A DNA stretch of 64,000 nucleotides from Moniliella sp. 'wahieum' (lineage: Eukaryota; Basidiomycota; Moniliellomycetes; Moniliellales; Moniliellaceae). How positions within the stretch are numbered: the first letter of the stretch is position 1; each line of letters starts with the position of its first letter. A program made the position numbers and the translations under genes. The notes under the pieces were generated by a model. The model saw nothing but the letters and a program-made list of their open reading frames with translations, was not told the DNA's origin and searched no databases. The DNA lies in assembly GCA_003971905.1 (NCBI GenBank), contig RSEE01000047.1, forward strand, positions 310,001-374,000. Reading direction: 5' to 3'. Positions 23,231 to 36,709 of the stretch are shown in pieces.

Positions 23231-23971
23231 CGTGGGCGGGTGGGGAGTGGGGGGCCGCGGCCGGGCGCGGCGTGGGGAGAGAGGGGGCGGAGGGGGCCAG
23301 GAGGAGAAGAGGGGGCGCAAGCAACACCAAAAAAACGTCCCACCCCACGCGACAGAAGCAGAGATGGGCTGGGCGGGCTGGGCGAGGAGGAGGACGAGCG
23401 GCGGCCTGGGAACCAAAAATCAATTTGCAATGTTCAATCCGCCCGTCCCGTCCCGCCTTGTGCCGACGTGGAGGCACTCATAGTCACGCCCTTGTCGCCC
23501 GCCTCTGAACAGGCAAAATAGACACGTCGGCGCTTGCTTGCTCCGCTTGCTCCGCTTGCTCCGCCAAACATCCCGCGCGCCGGCTCTGCTCTTGCCGCCC
23601 TCGCGCGGCCCCCGCCTGCTCCCGCCCCGCCTGGCCTGTCCAGCGTCTGCGCGTGGGAACCCCACCAGACGAATTAATAATGCGCCCCCGATGCATATCC
23701 CACTCCCCACGTGACCCCCTTGTCACTTGCTGTGCCCTGCCTCGCACGAGCCACTCTCTTGCAGATCTCACCAACTCAGTTCATCGTTGCATCCGCCAGC
23801 ACCAACTGGCACTCCAGCCTCAAGGTGATTAGCAGCTCTGCTTGCTCTCTTCCCTACGGCCTAATGCATCCGCAACTGCCCGGCCTCTCGCCCTCGATGT
23901 GAAAGAAGATGCGCTGGAAAATGCACAACGACTCGTACTTATTTTTTTGCCCCCGGGCAAGCAGCAAGTGC
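23231..23971. other. Spacer with 9-nt tandem repeat upstream of the carrier gene
   Basis: GC-rich promoter side of the carrier gene. It contains three copies of a 9-nt unit (CGCTTGCTC) at 23531-23565. The right end is the 3' flank of LEU2. No gene recognised. Confidence 0.5.
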
Positions 23972-25177
23972 TTACAACAGCTTCTCCAACTCTTCGTAGA
24001 TCGCCTGGCCCATCTCCTTGGTCGACGTTTGGCCGCCCAAGTCGCGTGTGCGCAGGCCGCGCCCGCCAATCTCCGGAGCATCCAGCACCTTGCGCACCGC
24101 CGCCTCCACCTTCTCTGCTGCTGCCGGCTGGGCAAGCGACCAGCGGAGCAAGAGCGCAGCCGACAAGATGGTCCCAATGGGGTTGGCAATCCCTTGCCCG
24201 GCAATGTCGGGGGCCGAACCATGGATGGGTTCGTAGATGCCATTGCACCGGTTCTTGCCGTCGGGCAGGGCCGACAGCGAGCCAGAAGGCAGCAGCCCCA
24301 ACGAGCCGGGCAGGACACTGGATTCGTCCGAGAGAATGTCGCCAAACATGTTCTCGGTAAGGAGAATGCCATTGAGCTTGCGCGGGTTGCTCACCATCAG
24401 CATCGCCGCACTGTCAACCAGGTGGTGGTCGAGGGGAATGTTCTTGTCCCCAAACTCCTTCTCGAGCGTGTCCGTGACGACCTTACGCCACAGCCGGCTG
24501 GTGGCCAGCACATTGGCCTTGTCAATCGAGTGAATGGGCAGCGGGGGGTTGTGCTGGAGGGCCAAGTAGGCAGCCAGGCGCGTGATCCGTTCCACGTCCG
24601 CCCGGTCGTACACCATCTGGTCCACCGCTTCCCCCTTGCTGCCCTCGGACAGGTCCGCCTCGGTACGCGAGCCAAAGTACAAGCCCTTGACCAGCTCCCG
24701 CACCACAATCACGTCCGTGCCACGAACAATCTCGGGGCGCAGCGGCGAGTGCTCCACAAGCGAGTCCGAGATGAAGGAGGCCGGACGAATGTTGGCGTAG
24801 AGGTCGAGCTCCTTGCGGATGGCTAGCAAGCCTTGCTCGGGGCGCACCTTGCCCACACCCCACTTGGGCCCGCCAACGGCGCCTGGGTGTCACGTGGGTT
24901 GTTAGGGAGAGAGGGAGGAGGAAGGATAGGGCAACACGGGGGGGGGGGGAGGCGTACCAAGCAGAATGGCGTCGGCAACCTTGCATGCCTCGCGCGTCTT
25001 GGTGGGGTAAGGGTCGCCGGACGAGTCGATGGCGGCGCCGCCAAAGTCGTAGGAGGTGAGCTTGAGGTCAAAGTCGCTCTTAGACGCAACGAGCTCGAGG
25101 ATGCGGCTGGCCTCGGCCACGATTTCGGGCCCGATGCCGTCGCCGGGAAGAACAGCAATGTTGAACGTCTTGGACAT
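23972..25177 (-). CDS. LEU2: 3-isopropylmalate dehydrogenase (leucine biosynthesis)
   Basis: Oxidises and decarboxylates 3-isopropylmalate to 2-oxoisocaproate with NAD+. Begins [19 protein letters not shown]. Substrate-binding and metal-binding blocks are [62 protein letters not shown] and [19 protein letters not shown] (cofactor side). The 75-nt intron (24883-24957), which contains a G11 run, lies just after LLG. The frame is otherwise unbroken, 376 residues, close to the yeast enzyme. It shares a 684-base divergent promoter with KGD2. Confidence 0.97.
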
Positions 25178-25861
25178 GGCGGGAACAAGCAAAGACAACA
25201 GGGGAGGGAGTGGCTGGTGGTGGTGGAGAGGCAGGGAGGGGGATGGACTGCTGCCGGCGGCAGCTGTGTGGTGGGCCAAGCAAGTCCGCTTGGCTATGTG
25301 GCGAAACGTGAACGCGATGGCAGGCACAGGGGCAGTGTGTGGCCATGTCCGCCCATGCGTTGCTTCCTCCGCCGCAGCAATTCTCCACGGCCCCACACTT
25401 CTCCGCGCAGGGTGTGAACATTTCAACCGCTGCGCCCACCCGTCGGTGCGGATGAGTTGCACCTTGCAGCTGGAAACGTAAGCACGGAGACGTCGGGCGG
25501 AACAGGAGGGGCGGAATGCGGGAGGGGTCGGAGGGGCCCGGGAGCGGGTGCAAGGGGCGTGCGGCGGAAGATTAGGGGCAGGCGCGCGGCGGAGAGGCAG
25601 TGTGCGGCGGGTGGTCACGGGCAATTAGTCAGGCGGAAGCAAGCGCAGCTGCCGTCAGCGCGTCCGCCCCAGCGTGCGCATCCACTGCACCCGGTGTGCC
25701 CCAGACAGACCGGCGCAGTGCCCGGCGGCGCGGATGAGCGATCGATGACGTCGGCGGGCGGCGACTGGGTCGTGCAGCGCTGGGCAACCTTCTGGCCAGC
25801 AGCCAGCCACCACCTCCACCTCCTGGCTCCAACCACCCGCTGCTCCCTCCGCGTCGCCGCC
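25178..25861. promoter_or_regulatory. Shared divergent promoter of LEU2 and KGD2
   Basis: 684 bases between two divergent start codons. I found no clear Leu3-type CCGGN4CCGG palindrome and no obvious TATA box on either side; the sequence is GC-rich with pyrimidine tracts. That it is a common control region follows only from the layout. Confidence 0.4.
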
Positions 25862-27531
25862 ATGCTTGCGCCTCGCCTCCTCCGCCCCTCCGCTCCCGCG
25901 TCCTTGCGGCGCGCCCCCGCATCCTCCCCCGTGCCCGCGCCCCCCTGCCCGCCGTCCGTGCGCTGAGCCTGGCCGCCGCGCCTCGCCGTGCGCTCGCCCG
26001 CCCCGCCGCTACGCCCCTGGCCCTGCGCGGCCTCCACTCGTCTGCGTATGCGCTCGACTCGGTCAAGGTCCCCGAGCTCGCCGAGTCCATCACCGAGGGC
26101 ACGCTCAAGCAGTGGCTCAAGCAGCCCGGCGAGTATGTCCAGGAGGGCGAGGAGATCGCCAGTGTCGAGACGGACAAGATTGACGTAGCATCAATGCGCC
26201 CGTCAGCGGCATTTTGACCAAGACGCTGGCCAACCCCGATGACAACATTGAAGTCGGGCATGAAATTGCCATTATCGAGCCCGGTCCTCCTCCTTCCGGC
26301 GGCGCTGCTGCCCCTGCCCCCCAGGCGGCCGAGCCGCCCGCTGCTTCGTCTGCTCCTGCTGCCCCGGCACCTTCGGGCGCGAGCGAGGGCAAGGCCACGG
26401 GCCCTGTGCAGACTGTCAACGTTCCCTCGCTCGCCGAGTCCATCACGGAAGGCACGTTGAAGCAGTGGCTCAAGCAACCTGGGAGTACGTCAAGGAGGGC
26501 GATGAGGTGGCCAGCATTGAGACGGACAAGATTGATGTGAGCGTCAATGCGCCTGTCAGTGGCTTTGTGCAAGAAACCCTGGCCAAGGAGGGCGACACGG
26601 TCGAGGTGGAACACCCGCTGTTCAAGATCCAGCCTGCAGACGCGCCCGCTGGTGGGGCACCCGCTGCTGCTGCACCCGCGCCTGCCGCCAGCGCCCCTAC
26701 CCCTTCTGCTCCTGCCCCCTCCGCAGCCCCCACACCTGCGCCTGCCGCGCCTTCCAAACCGGCGGCCCCTGCGCCCAAGAAGGATGCTGCGGCTGCTCCT
26801 GTGGAGGAGAAGCCCGTGGCTGGCAGCCGTGCCGTGCACCGGGTCAAGATGAACCGGATGCGTTTGCGCATTGCCGAACGGTTGAAGCAGTCGCAAAACA
26901 CGGCGGCCAGCTTGACGACGTTCAATGAAATTGACATGAGCGGCCTGATGGCCTTCCGTGCGCGCCACAAGGACGCCGTGTTGAAGGCGACTGGCGTCAA
27001 GCTTGGCTTCATGAGTGCCTTCTCCAAGGCGTCGGCGCTGGCGCTCAAGGAGATCCCGGCTGCCAACGCGCAGATCGAGGGCCCTGGTCTCGGCGACACG
27101 ATTGCGTACCACGATTATGTTGACTTGGCCGTTGCCGTGTCGACGCCCAAGGGTCTCGTCCCCCGGTCGTGCGCAACATTGAGTCCATGTCGCTGGTGGA
27201 GATCGAGGCGGCGATCGCTGCGCTGGGCACCAAGGCGCGCGACGGCAAGTTGACCCTGGAGGACATGCAGGGCGGCACGTTTACCATCTCGAACGGGGGT
27301 GTGTTTGGGTCGCTGTTTGGCACCCCGATCCTCAACTTGCCCGGCGCGGCCATCTTGGGCATGCACGGCATCAAGGAGAAACCCGTCGTGGTCAATGGCA
27401 AGGTGGAAATTCGCCCCATCATGGTCGTCGCCCTGACGTACGACCACCGTCTCCTCGACGGCCGTGAAGCGGTCACCTTCCTCGTCAAGCTCAAGAACTA
27501 CCTGGAGGACTTGCCTTCGATGCTGATCTAA
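25862..27531 (+). CDS. KGD2: Dihydrolipoyllysine succinyltransferase, E2 of 2-oxoglutarate dehydrogenase, with two lipoyl domains
   Basis: Core subunit of the mitochondrial 2-oxoglutarate dehydrogenase complex. After an Arg/Ala-rich presequence ending near RGLHSSAYA come two lipoyl domains (about 26053-26277 and 26419-26637). Each contains [20 protein letters not shown] and the lipoyl-lysine motif ETDKIDV. Ala/Pro linkers follow each, then the catalytic domain from [19 protein letters not shown] to [14 protein letters not shown] with the catalytic His-Asp motif, ending [11 protein letters not shown]. There is no clear E3-binding domain, as is normal for eukaryotic E2o. One-base losses near 25937-25946, 26181-26190, 26478-26484 and 27158-27166 break the frame; paired comparison of the two lipoyl repeats shows exactly where a base is absent in each. 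Two lipoyl domains are unusual for a eukaryotic E2o. Confidence 0.93.
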
Positions 27532-27646
27532 CTGCCCCCGGCCTAGGGCCCAGCACGGAGGCTGCTGCCAATAAGATAGAAGGCAAGGGTTGGCCCCCAC
27601 GTGCCACCCTGGCTTCCCCTGGATTGACCACCCTGCTTCGACTCCG

Positions 27647-27679
27647 GACCCTTGACCCTTGACCCTTGACCCTTGACCC
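27647..27679. repeat. 7-nt tandem repeat, unit CCCTTGA
   Basis: Four perfect head-to-tail heptamers shortly after the KGD2 stop codon. Confidence 0.85.
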
Positions 27680-27947
27680 CCCACTATCCCCTCTCTCGGT
27701 ATACGTTTGACGCTTTTGTCGATCATCCCTTCCCCCCTTTCCTTCTCTTCCCTCCCCTCCCCTTTGCCCTTTCCCCCTCATCATTTCCTCTATCTCGCTT
27801 CGGCGTCCACCGTTGGCCACCAAATTGATGCACAGTGTTGGTTAATGCGCATCATTCCCGCTGTTGACGACCTGTAGCACGCGTGACTCTTGTTCTTTCC
27901 TTTGCCCATCTTTTGACTCCATCTCTAACCCTGTGCATTATGCGCCT

Positions 27948-27970
27948 GCATCCTGCATCCTGCATCCTGC
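27948..27970. repeat. 7-nt tandem repeat, unit GCATCCT
   Basis: Three to four perfect head-to-tail copies in the KGD2 downstream spacer. A different sequence from the array 270 bases earlier, but the same 7-nt period. Confidence 0.85.
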
Positions 27971-29470
27971 ACAACAAGGTCTTCTGCCGTGACGCGTGAC
28001 GGCTTAGCCCGCCGATTGTCTGGAACACTCCCCACTCAGTTTTACAGACCTTTTGTGACCTGCCCGTTGTCGTCTGTTTCCTTTGTTTTTTTTCTTCGTT
28101 CGTTCTCCTTTTTCCTTTCTCCTTCCCCTGCCTCTTGTTTCCGACCTCGAACCTTGAAGTTTGAAGCTTGTTTGCCGCCCGCAAAATTGCCGCCGCCTTG
28201 GCGCCCTGCCTCCTGCCCTTTGCCGATCCTATCTTGCCGTGCTAGCACGACAACCTTATCACGTACCCTAATGAGACCTTGGATGACAAGCTCACCCCCT
28301 CGTACATGTGTGGCCACCAAAACTATTAGCTACAATTAGCTCTATCTACACCCACAATGACTTTTAATGACTGGGCTCAACATGGCTTGCATCCCGCTGG
28401 TCTGCCCACACCCACAGCAGCCCACAGCATAACCTGCATAACCTTGCTCTCATCGGCTTGGTTGTTCTCGCCTTGATGGCACTGAGTGCTGGGCTTCAGT
28501 CCTCAACGTACTCAACTGAGCGATAAGCTTATCTCTCCTCTCCGCCCCCACAGGCCTGTCACAGGCTAACATATACTTCCGAGTACACCGGAGCCCCAAC
28601 GGCCGAAGTACAAGATACCATCCCTGCCGATGAGTATATTCCGGCTCAGCGGCTGCCAGCAGGGCTCAACTTGAGCGGTCAGCTGACTGCTAGCCGGTGC
28701 ACTCAATCCGCTCAGTCGCATCTCTTTCGCCTCTCGGTTCCGTGGCCGGGCCCGTTGGGTCGGCTAGTCACATGCGTCACATGCCATGTCACAGAGGAAG
28801 AGGGGCGGGACTTGGAGAGGAGAGGAGCTCGTGCGGTGAAGTGACCGCGTCACGAGTCCCCGTGACTTGTGGGTGACGGGTGGGGGGACGTGGGCCCCCA
28901 GTAAGCACAGTAAGCGCCAAGCGCTACGTTGTTCTGTGGCCCAGAGGGGCAAGAGAGTAAAAGCTCCAAAAGGGGAAATTGGATCGATGGCACAACAGAG
29001 AAGCGGGAGGGTTGCTACTTGCCTACGGTCGAGATGGCATTGAATATTGAAAGTCGTTGGTTCATGTTTGGTTTATGGTGCCAGGTGCACGATGAGAGTA
29101 CTGAGTGCCTCTGCATGCAACTGGGGATAGGGTGGGGGTGGTGGGGGACTGGTGGGGGTCTCGCCTGGAAATGGGAACCCTGCCGCGCTCACGTGTCTCG
29201 CTGGAAACCCATGTGGATCCGGCCCCATTAGCCGCATGGACCACGTGAACCGTTTGCACCGTTGGTCCCCAGCGCCCAGCACACACATATAAGCTTCCCG
29301 TCGGAGCGAAGCGGGGTGGAGGCTTGGAGATTTAGGGAGGGCAAGGGAGATTGTGCTACGGGTGCTGGTGGTGTATGGACAAGTGTGGTTGCTAATAAAA
29401 GGGCCCACTCCCACGTCCAAAGCTTATTCAACGAGCGAATATTCCTCTCTCAGATCTTAGACCGGCCTCG

Positions 29471-29529
29471 AATGTCACATGTCACACATGCCACATGTCA
29501 CACATGCCACATGCCCCATGTCACATGCC
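29471..29529. repeat. 7-nt periodic cluster of CATGTCA/CATGCCA words
   Basis: About eight consecutive imperfect heptamers (ATGTCAC, ACATGCC, CCACATG and similar) form the longest member of the ACATGT family in the window. It lies about 470 bases upstream of the next gene. Confidence 0.8.
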
Positions 29530-29994
29530 GCACCTCCCTAGTCGCTACGCTATCTCAGCAGGTGCTGCAGGGCAGATGGGCAGTGTGCACGGCCAGGCAC
29601 CAACAGGGCTCGGGGGCAGTATGGAGCATTCGGTGACCGGCTCTGGCGAAGGGGTGACATGGTGACAAGCGATGCGTGATGGGTGGGGCAAGGCAGCGCT
29701 GTGGCTGGGACGTGGATGGGCATACTTAAGCTTTAAGCTTTCTGTTTCAAGCCTTTTCTAAGCTAAGCCAGAAGCCAAATCATTAATCATTAATCACCGC
29801 CGCATGGTACGTAGCCGTGTTGTTTTCTACAGCACCTACCAGCACCCAGCCTGCCACTGCACCATCCTGCCCTACGGCCCAACGCCCCGCAGATACGCTA
29901 CGCCCTGGTTCCTCCCAGCCAGCAGCGCACGTCCACCACCCACCCTTTTTCTTTTCTTCCTCTCTGGCACCAGCTCTTCGCGCCCCCTAACCCA

Positions 29995-31283
29995 ATGGCG
30001 CTTCCGCGAGAACGACGGCGGCAGGACAGCCTCGTCAGCGCCCTTAGCGCCGACTCATGGGATGCTGCGATCAGCGACATGGAAGCCATTGCCCACCACA
30101 TCCAACTCGGCATGCCACCCAAGTCTGCCGCACGCGCCGTAGCCGTATCCGTCTCTGGCTCCTTCCACCCCACCGGCTACGAAAGCGACCCCATCGAGAC
30201 CGTCACTGTCACCGTGCCCCACCCTCCTCCGCATCCTCGATTTCTCCTCGGGCCCGACGTGCATCTTCCCCCGGCCCGACACCGACATTGCCCCTGCCCC
30301 CCGTACCGCCCTTGCCTAGCGGCCTTCCTGCACTTGCTATCCCCACCTGGGACTCCAGTACAGCCGGAACAGAGGGGACAGCAAGTGTGGATACGGCGGC
30401 AGCAGGGGATCAGCTTACCCCGCCGCTCGATGCTAGCCATCCAGCCCAATCGCCGGCTCCGCTCAGTGACGAGCAGCACAAGCTCTCTACGCCTCTCACG
30501 CCCGTATCTAAATCACCGCAAGTAGCCCTGCAACGGCTCGAAGACGCTTTGCAAACCTTACGTCGCGAATCGAGCTTGTGTCTTCGCCCGTTGCTGGAAG
30601 AACCGAGTAGCCAGCCCGATTCGCCCCCCCCTTCTGTCTCCGCAGGCCGCCCATCACTCGATGCGCGACCTCGCATCCAGTTCGACGGGGAGACGAGGAC
30701 GCGGAGACAGTCACGCGAGGAAAGCCGTCGTGCCAGTCCAACGCCTGGCTGCGCACCATTTGTTCTTCGTCGCCCCGCCCAAGCGCGTGCATCTCAACCC
30801 CTCTCCGTGCCCAAATCTGCCCCGTCCCACATCCAGTCCTTCCCACTCACTGCGCCTCAAGAAGCGGAGGAGGAAGAGGACGAGAGTGAACCAGGAGGGC
30901 GCATGCGTCGGCAGAGTGACGAGCCAGCAGGAAAGGGGGACCGTGCGCCTCGCGCTCGCTCGGTCCCGAGGCTGTCGCCTCGTACCTCGATGCACGTCCA
31001 TGCGCCCATGACGGCGTCGCTTCAACTCGACCTGAACGCGATCCTAGATCGCGTCGCACAGGCCAACAAGATGCGGTTGGAAGACCAATGCGCGCTGCCG
31101 CTTCCCCTACCACCAACGCCGCCAACACTGGCACGCCTGGACGAACCCTTGGCCCGGCCGGAACGGGACGCACCACCCTCCCTCCTTCCCCCGCCTCTCT
31201 CTCGCCGCGCGCGGGTCAAATTTGCTGCATGCCCTGCACCTTCCTCTGTTTCGCAAGCGGAAGAATACCCTTCCACGGTCTGA
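29995..31283 (+). CDS. Unknown Ser/Pro-rich, Arg-rich protein
   Basis: Not recognised. Starts MALPRERRRQDSLVSALSAD, with a short helical region (WDAAISDMEAIAHHIQLGMP), then long disordered Ser/Pro/Arg segments (RTRRQSREESRRASPTPG), an acidic patch (EAEEEEDESEPGGRMRR) and a possible helix near the end (LQLDLNAILDRVAQANKMR). The frame changes once at about 30225-30240, from VTVTVPHPPPHP to SISPRARRASSPG. Read across it, about 429 residues. Many R-x-x-S sites suggest a kinase target, but this is only composition. The long open frame and the consistent low-complexity style support a real gene. Confidence 0.6.
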
Positions 31284-33857
31284 ATCGGTCGCCGAGCCAA
31301 CGGACCCCGATCGGTCCGAACGAAGGCGCAGCTTGATTCCACGGTTCCATTAACCACACTTGTCTTTCCCCCGTTGCCTCTCCCTCTTGGTGGCTTACTT
31401 ACGCTCCTTGTACCTCCCCACTGTCATTATGACTCGTCCGCGTCATATTCGTACCTGGCCGCGGTTTCATGCTGGCTGGGCCATACCACCCTCTCTCGTT
31501 TGTTACCAAAAGGCCTTCACCCCCCCACACACCGTGTTAGTACTCTGTCACGCTCCTCTCCTCCCCCTGTGGGCATTACATTCATTATCCCTCTGTGCCT
31601 ACCTACCCCGATTGGCCTCATACCAAAATTCACACCCCCTCTCTTCGTGGGCATCCCTCTCTCCATTTGCTGATTACACTGTGTTGGGTCTCCTTGCGGA
31701 TACGCATGTTGGTGCATTCAACTGCGACTTGGCGTCCTTGCGCGCAAAGTGCCCCGCCTTGACTTGTTGCCGCGCTGGAAGAAGAAAAGCGGAGATGCCA
31801 GCTGGACAGCACCTGCAGATATAGGCTTTGCTCAAGTTCGGCGCCTGGAAGCTTATAATCGAATCGACTGCGTTATGCAATCGCAGCGTTGCGCGTTGTG
31901 TTGACAGCGTTTTCCCAGGCAGAAGGCACCTGGCTTCAAGCTTCATGCAATGATGGGCCGGGACGAGTGAATGGATGATTGCTGCATCACCGAAAACCCT
32001 ACCAGACCCTACCCCGCTGTGGCGCCTCCCCGTGCGCTGTTTCGCACAAGGGAAGCACCCCTCGTCTCCGATTCCGGAGAGCTCCTTCTCTCAGATCTCT
32101 TCTCGTTTCCTACCACAAAAACACTCAAACACTGGCCACCACCTGCGGCGACCACTTGCCGTCCCCGGTGCCCCTGCTGTCCCCGCGGCCCGAAACGGCG
32201 GAAGACTAACGCGCTAACGCACCCTGAGCGGTGCTCGGTTCAGGCTCGGTCCCGTGGCCACCGCCACGCCGGGTGTCGGTTGTTTTTTGGTTTTGCTTGC
32301 GCCCCGCACGTCATTTTGCAGCGTCCCCCCCCGAAGCAATGGAAACGTACTGTACCAACAGCAGCCAACAGCCGCCTCCCCACACGCGGATCGTTTCCAC
32401 GCCACTGTCAAAGTACACAGCGGACAGTGTTCACAGTGTTCTGCATCATGATGCAGGATCGACGATGATGCAGGATCGACGATCTGGATGATTCCCATGC
32501 CCAAGACGCCCAAATCTCCACATTTTTGCAGAAGAGAACACCATCATAGGCGCCTCGATGTTCTCCTACAGCACCGGTAGTTTTCAGTAGAACATTCAAT
32601 TCGCCGAAAGGCCAACAGGCACAATGCATGCAGACATGTGCTTGGTCTGGTAGGACCATGTGGTTACAACTGAACGTTACTTCGAACTCATCTCAATACT
32701 ACTCGGGTACTTAGTACGCAGTGCTCAACGTGCTCTGCGTTCAAGACGTGTTCCACGCTTCCTTCCCCGCCACCCTCGTCTTCTCACACGCTGTTGGTCT
32801 TGCTCGCTCTCACCAACACTTGCCGTTTTTTACCGCCCTCGTCACACTCGGGCCCCAGCACCTCTCTGGCCTCAGTAAACTCAGTTCTCAGACCTCAGTG
32901 AGTCACTCTACCAACCATATGGGGCAAGTCCACGAGGCAGTCCACAGGCCTCCCTACCTCATCGATACCTTGGTACAATTGATACAATAGGTGGTTGCCA
33001 GGTAATGCATGTAATGGCTTACCATGTTACCCGTTCAATTGGCCGTTCCTTTCCACGTTGTCCACCCCTGCCTACCTGGCAAAACGTGTGTGTGACGAGC
33101 AACACCACATCTTTGTGGCTCTCACTTGCAGCGATGAGCATCTACTCACACACACGTTACGTGGGTCATGGGAGGTTGGTCGGGTTTCGATTCCTTTCCA
33201 GCGCTTTGCCCTCCAGATGCTGTGACAAGGGAAAACGAGCCCAACACCAGGCACGTTTGCGCCCGACTGCTTACGTGCACGGCAGAAACGGATGCGCCAC
33301 TGTCGGCTGCCTGAGTAACCAATAATCCAGAGGGCTGGCAGTGATGACGGAGCGAGTGGATTGGACGCCGCAGAGGGCCGCCCCGCAGGGAGACTGGAAC
33401 AGGGCGATCGGCTCAAGGAGTTGAAGTGTATAGGCCAACAATAGGCAGAAAGAGGGAGGCAGGCGAGGGGCAATGCGATGGAAGAGGATCAGTGCGCACT
33501 GCTCTCAAGTGGGACGGACGAGGCCTATGCACAGCATATGCAGAGAGGTTTGCATCCCTGCGGCCAAGGTAGATTCAAAAGTAGTTGCCCAGAATGAGTA
33601 TATTTGGAACAGGACGGGGGTATGTAGGAACGGAACGATAAGATGAGAGAGAGGACGAATGGGGAGTGAGAACATCTGGCTTCGCTCACCATATATAGCA
33701 ACCGGGGTGAGGCTGGCCAGGGCGAGGGCTGAAAGGCAGCGCCCGTTGGGCGCGAAAAGCCGCAGGGACTTACCACCAGATGAAGAGCCAGGGCAGTAGG
33801 TAGCAAGCAAGAAGGAGAAAACAATGTGAAAGGAGACTGGGAAGAATGCGGGAAAGA
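31284..33857. other. 2.6 kb spacer
   Basis: No gene recognised on either strand. It includes a duplicated segment (GATGCAGGATCGAC twice, 3 bases apart, 32449-32485) and a TATA-like atatatag near 33694. Open frames here lack any recognisable domain. Confidence 0.5.
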
Positions 33858-35697
<1,840 letters not shown>

Positions 35698-36205
35698 GGC
35701 GGGGGGGGCGGTGGCGAGGCAGCGAGGGAAGGGGGGTGGGCGCGCGCAGATGCGGAGGCGGAGCAGCGCAGTCCAGGAGCTTATCTGTCAGGCGCTGCGA
35801 GGAGAGGTGGGTAGCAGTCTGCGTACAGTGTTGCATTCGCTCATGGAATACTCATGGAATACTCACGAGCACGTGTTGCATTCCACTCAGGGAGCGCAGG
35901 CGCACGTGTTGCGTCACGTGGCCACCCTTCTCCTGCTCGTCCGCCAGGCGGAATTCGGCGTGGCCAGTTTCAGATTTCAATTCGCACACCGGATCAGTGT
36001 GGGCATGGCGCCAGTGTGCGGCTGGTCCGGCCCGCCCGCCCCCCCTGGTTTGCAGCCGAGCGCCTGCCTTTCCCGCCGCCTGTCTTTCTCCACCACCTTG
36101 GCCTCTGTGCCTGCCCAGCCCCTTCCGTCGCGCAGCTTTTCGATGTGCGTCCCCCCCCCGCCCCGCCGCGCCCTCCGCTGACTCTTGTCCCCTGCGCCCA
36201 GAACC
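35698..36205. promoter_or_regulatory. Divergent promoter of the kinase and V-ATPase c genes
   Basis: About 510 bases between divergent starts. It carries a duplicated CTCATGGAATA word near 35841-35862 and a long C/T-rich block just before the V-ATPase gene. No TATA box evident. Confidence 0.4.
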
Positions 36206-36709
36206 ATGCCTGCCACCGACTTCAACACGGAGCTTTGCCCCGTCTACGCGCCCTTCTTTGGCGCCATGGGCTGCGCGGCCGCCATTGTCTTCACCTGCTT
36301 TGGCGCCTCGTACGGCACGGCCAAGAGCGGCGTGGGTCTGAGTGCGATGGGTGTCCTGCGCCCCGACTTGCTCATCAAGTCTATCATCCCCGTCATTATG
36401 GCCGGTATCGTGGCCATCTACGGCCTGGTCGTATCCGTGCTCATCTCGTCTGGCATCAAGTCGCCCATGTCGCTCTACGCCGGCTTTGTCCAACTTGGCG
36501 CTGGTCTCTCGGTGGGTCTGGCTGGTCTGGCTGCTGGGTTTGCTATTGGTGTGTGGGCGATGCTGGTGCGCGGCACGGCCCAACAACCTCGCCTTTTCAT
36601 CGGTATGGTCCTCATCCTCATTTTCGCCGAGGTGCTCGGTCTGTACGGCCTTATTGTCGCCCTGATTATGAACACCCGTGTCCAGGACGACATTGGCTGC
36701 CAGCTCTAA
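36206..36709 (+). CDS. VMA3: V-type H+-ATPase proteolipid subunit c
   Basis: Rotor-ring subunit of the vacuolar proton pump, with four membrane helices in two duplicated halves. Reads [59 protein letters not shown] and [20 protein letters not shown] followed by [14 protein letters not shown]. The proton-carrying Glu is in FAEVLGLYG. No intron; 167 residues. The loop before RGTAQQ reads AIGVWAMLV where the family has AIGVVGDAGV: it is 3 bases short and the intermediate codons are in another frame, a local net deletion. This subunit is essential for vacuolar acidification, so I suspect sequence error there. Confidence 0.95.
   Translation: MPATDFNTELCPVYAPFFGAMGCAAAIVFTCFGASYGTAKSGVGLSAMGVLRPDLLIKSIIPVIMAGIVAIYGLVVSVLISSGIKSPMSLYAGFVQLGAGLSVGLAGLAAGFAIGVWAMLVRGTAQQPRLFIGMVLILIFAEVLGLYGLIVALIMNTRVQDDIGCQL

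Larger units (their letters stand above)
27532..29994. other. 2.5 kb spacer with heptamer arrays
   Basis: The KGD2 3' flank has tandem CCCTTGA (27647-27679) and GCATCCT (27948-27970) heptamers. A C/T-rich stretch runs to about 28.2 kb. A GTCACAT-type cluster is at 29471-29529 and a TATA-like catataagc at about 29287. No gene recognised. Confidence 0.5.

Noticed and set aside
22227-23521. Several long open frames on both strands over the carrier's N-terminal region
   Set aside because: Composition-driven shadows of a Pro/Ala-rich coding stretch; only the frame with the EF hand and carrier repeats makes sense.
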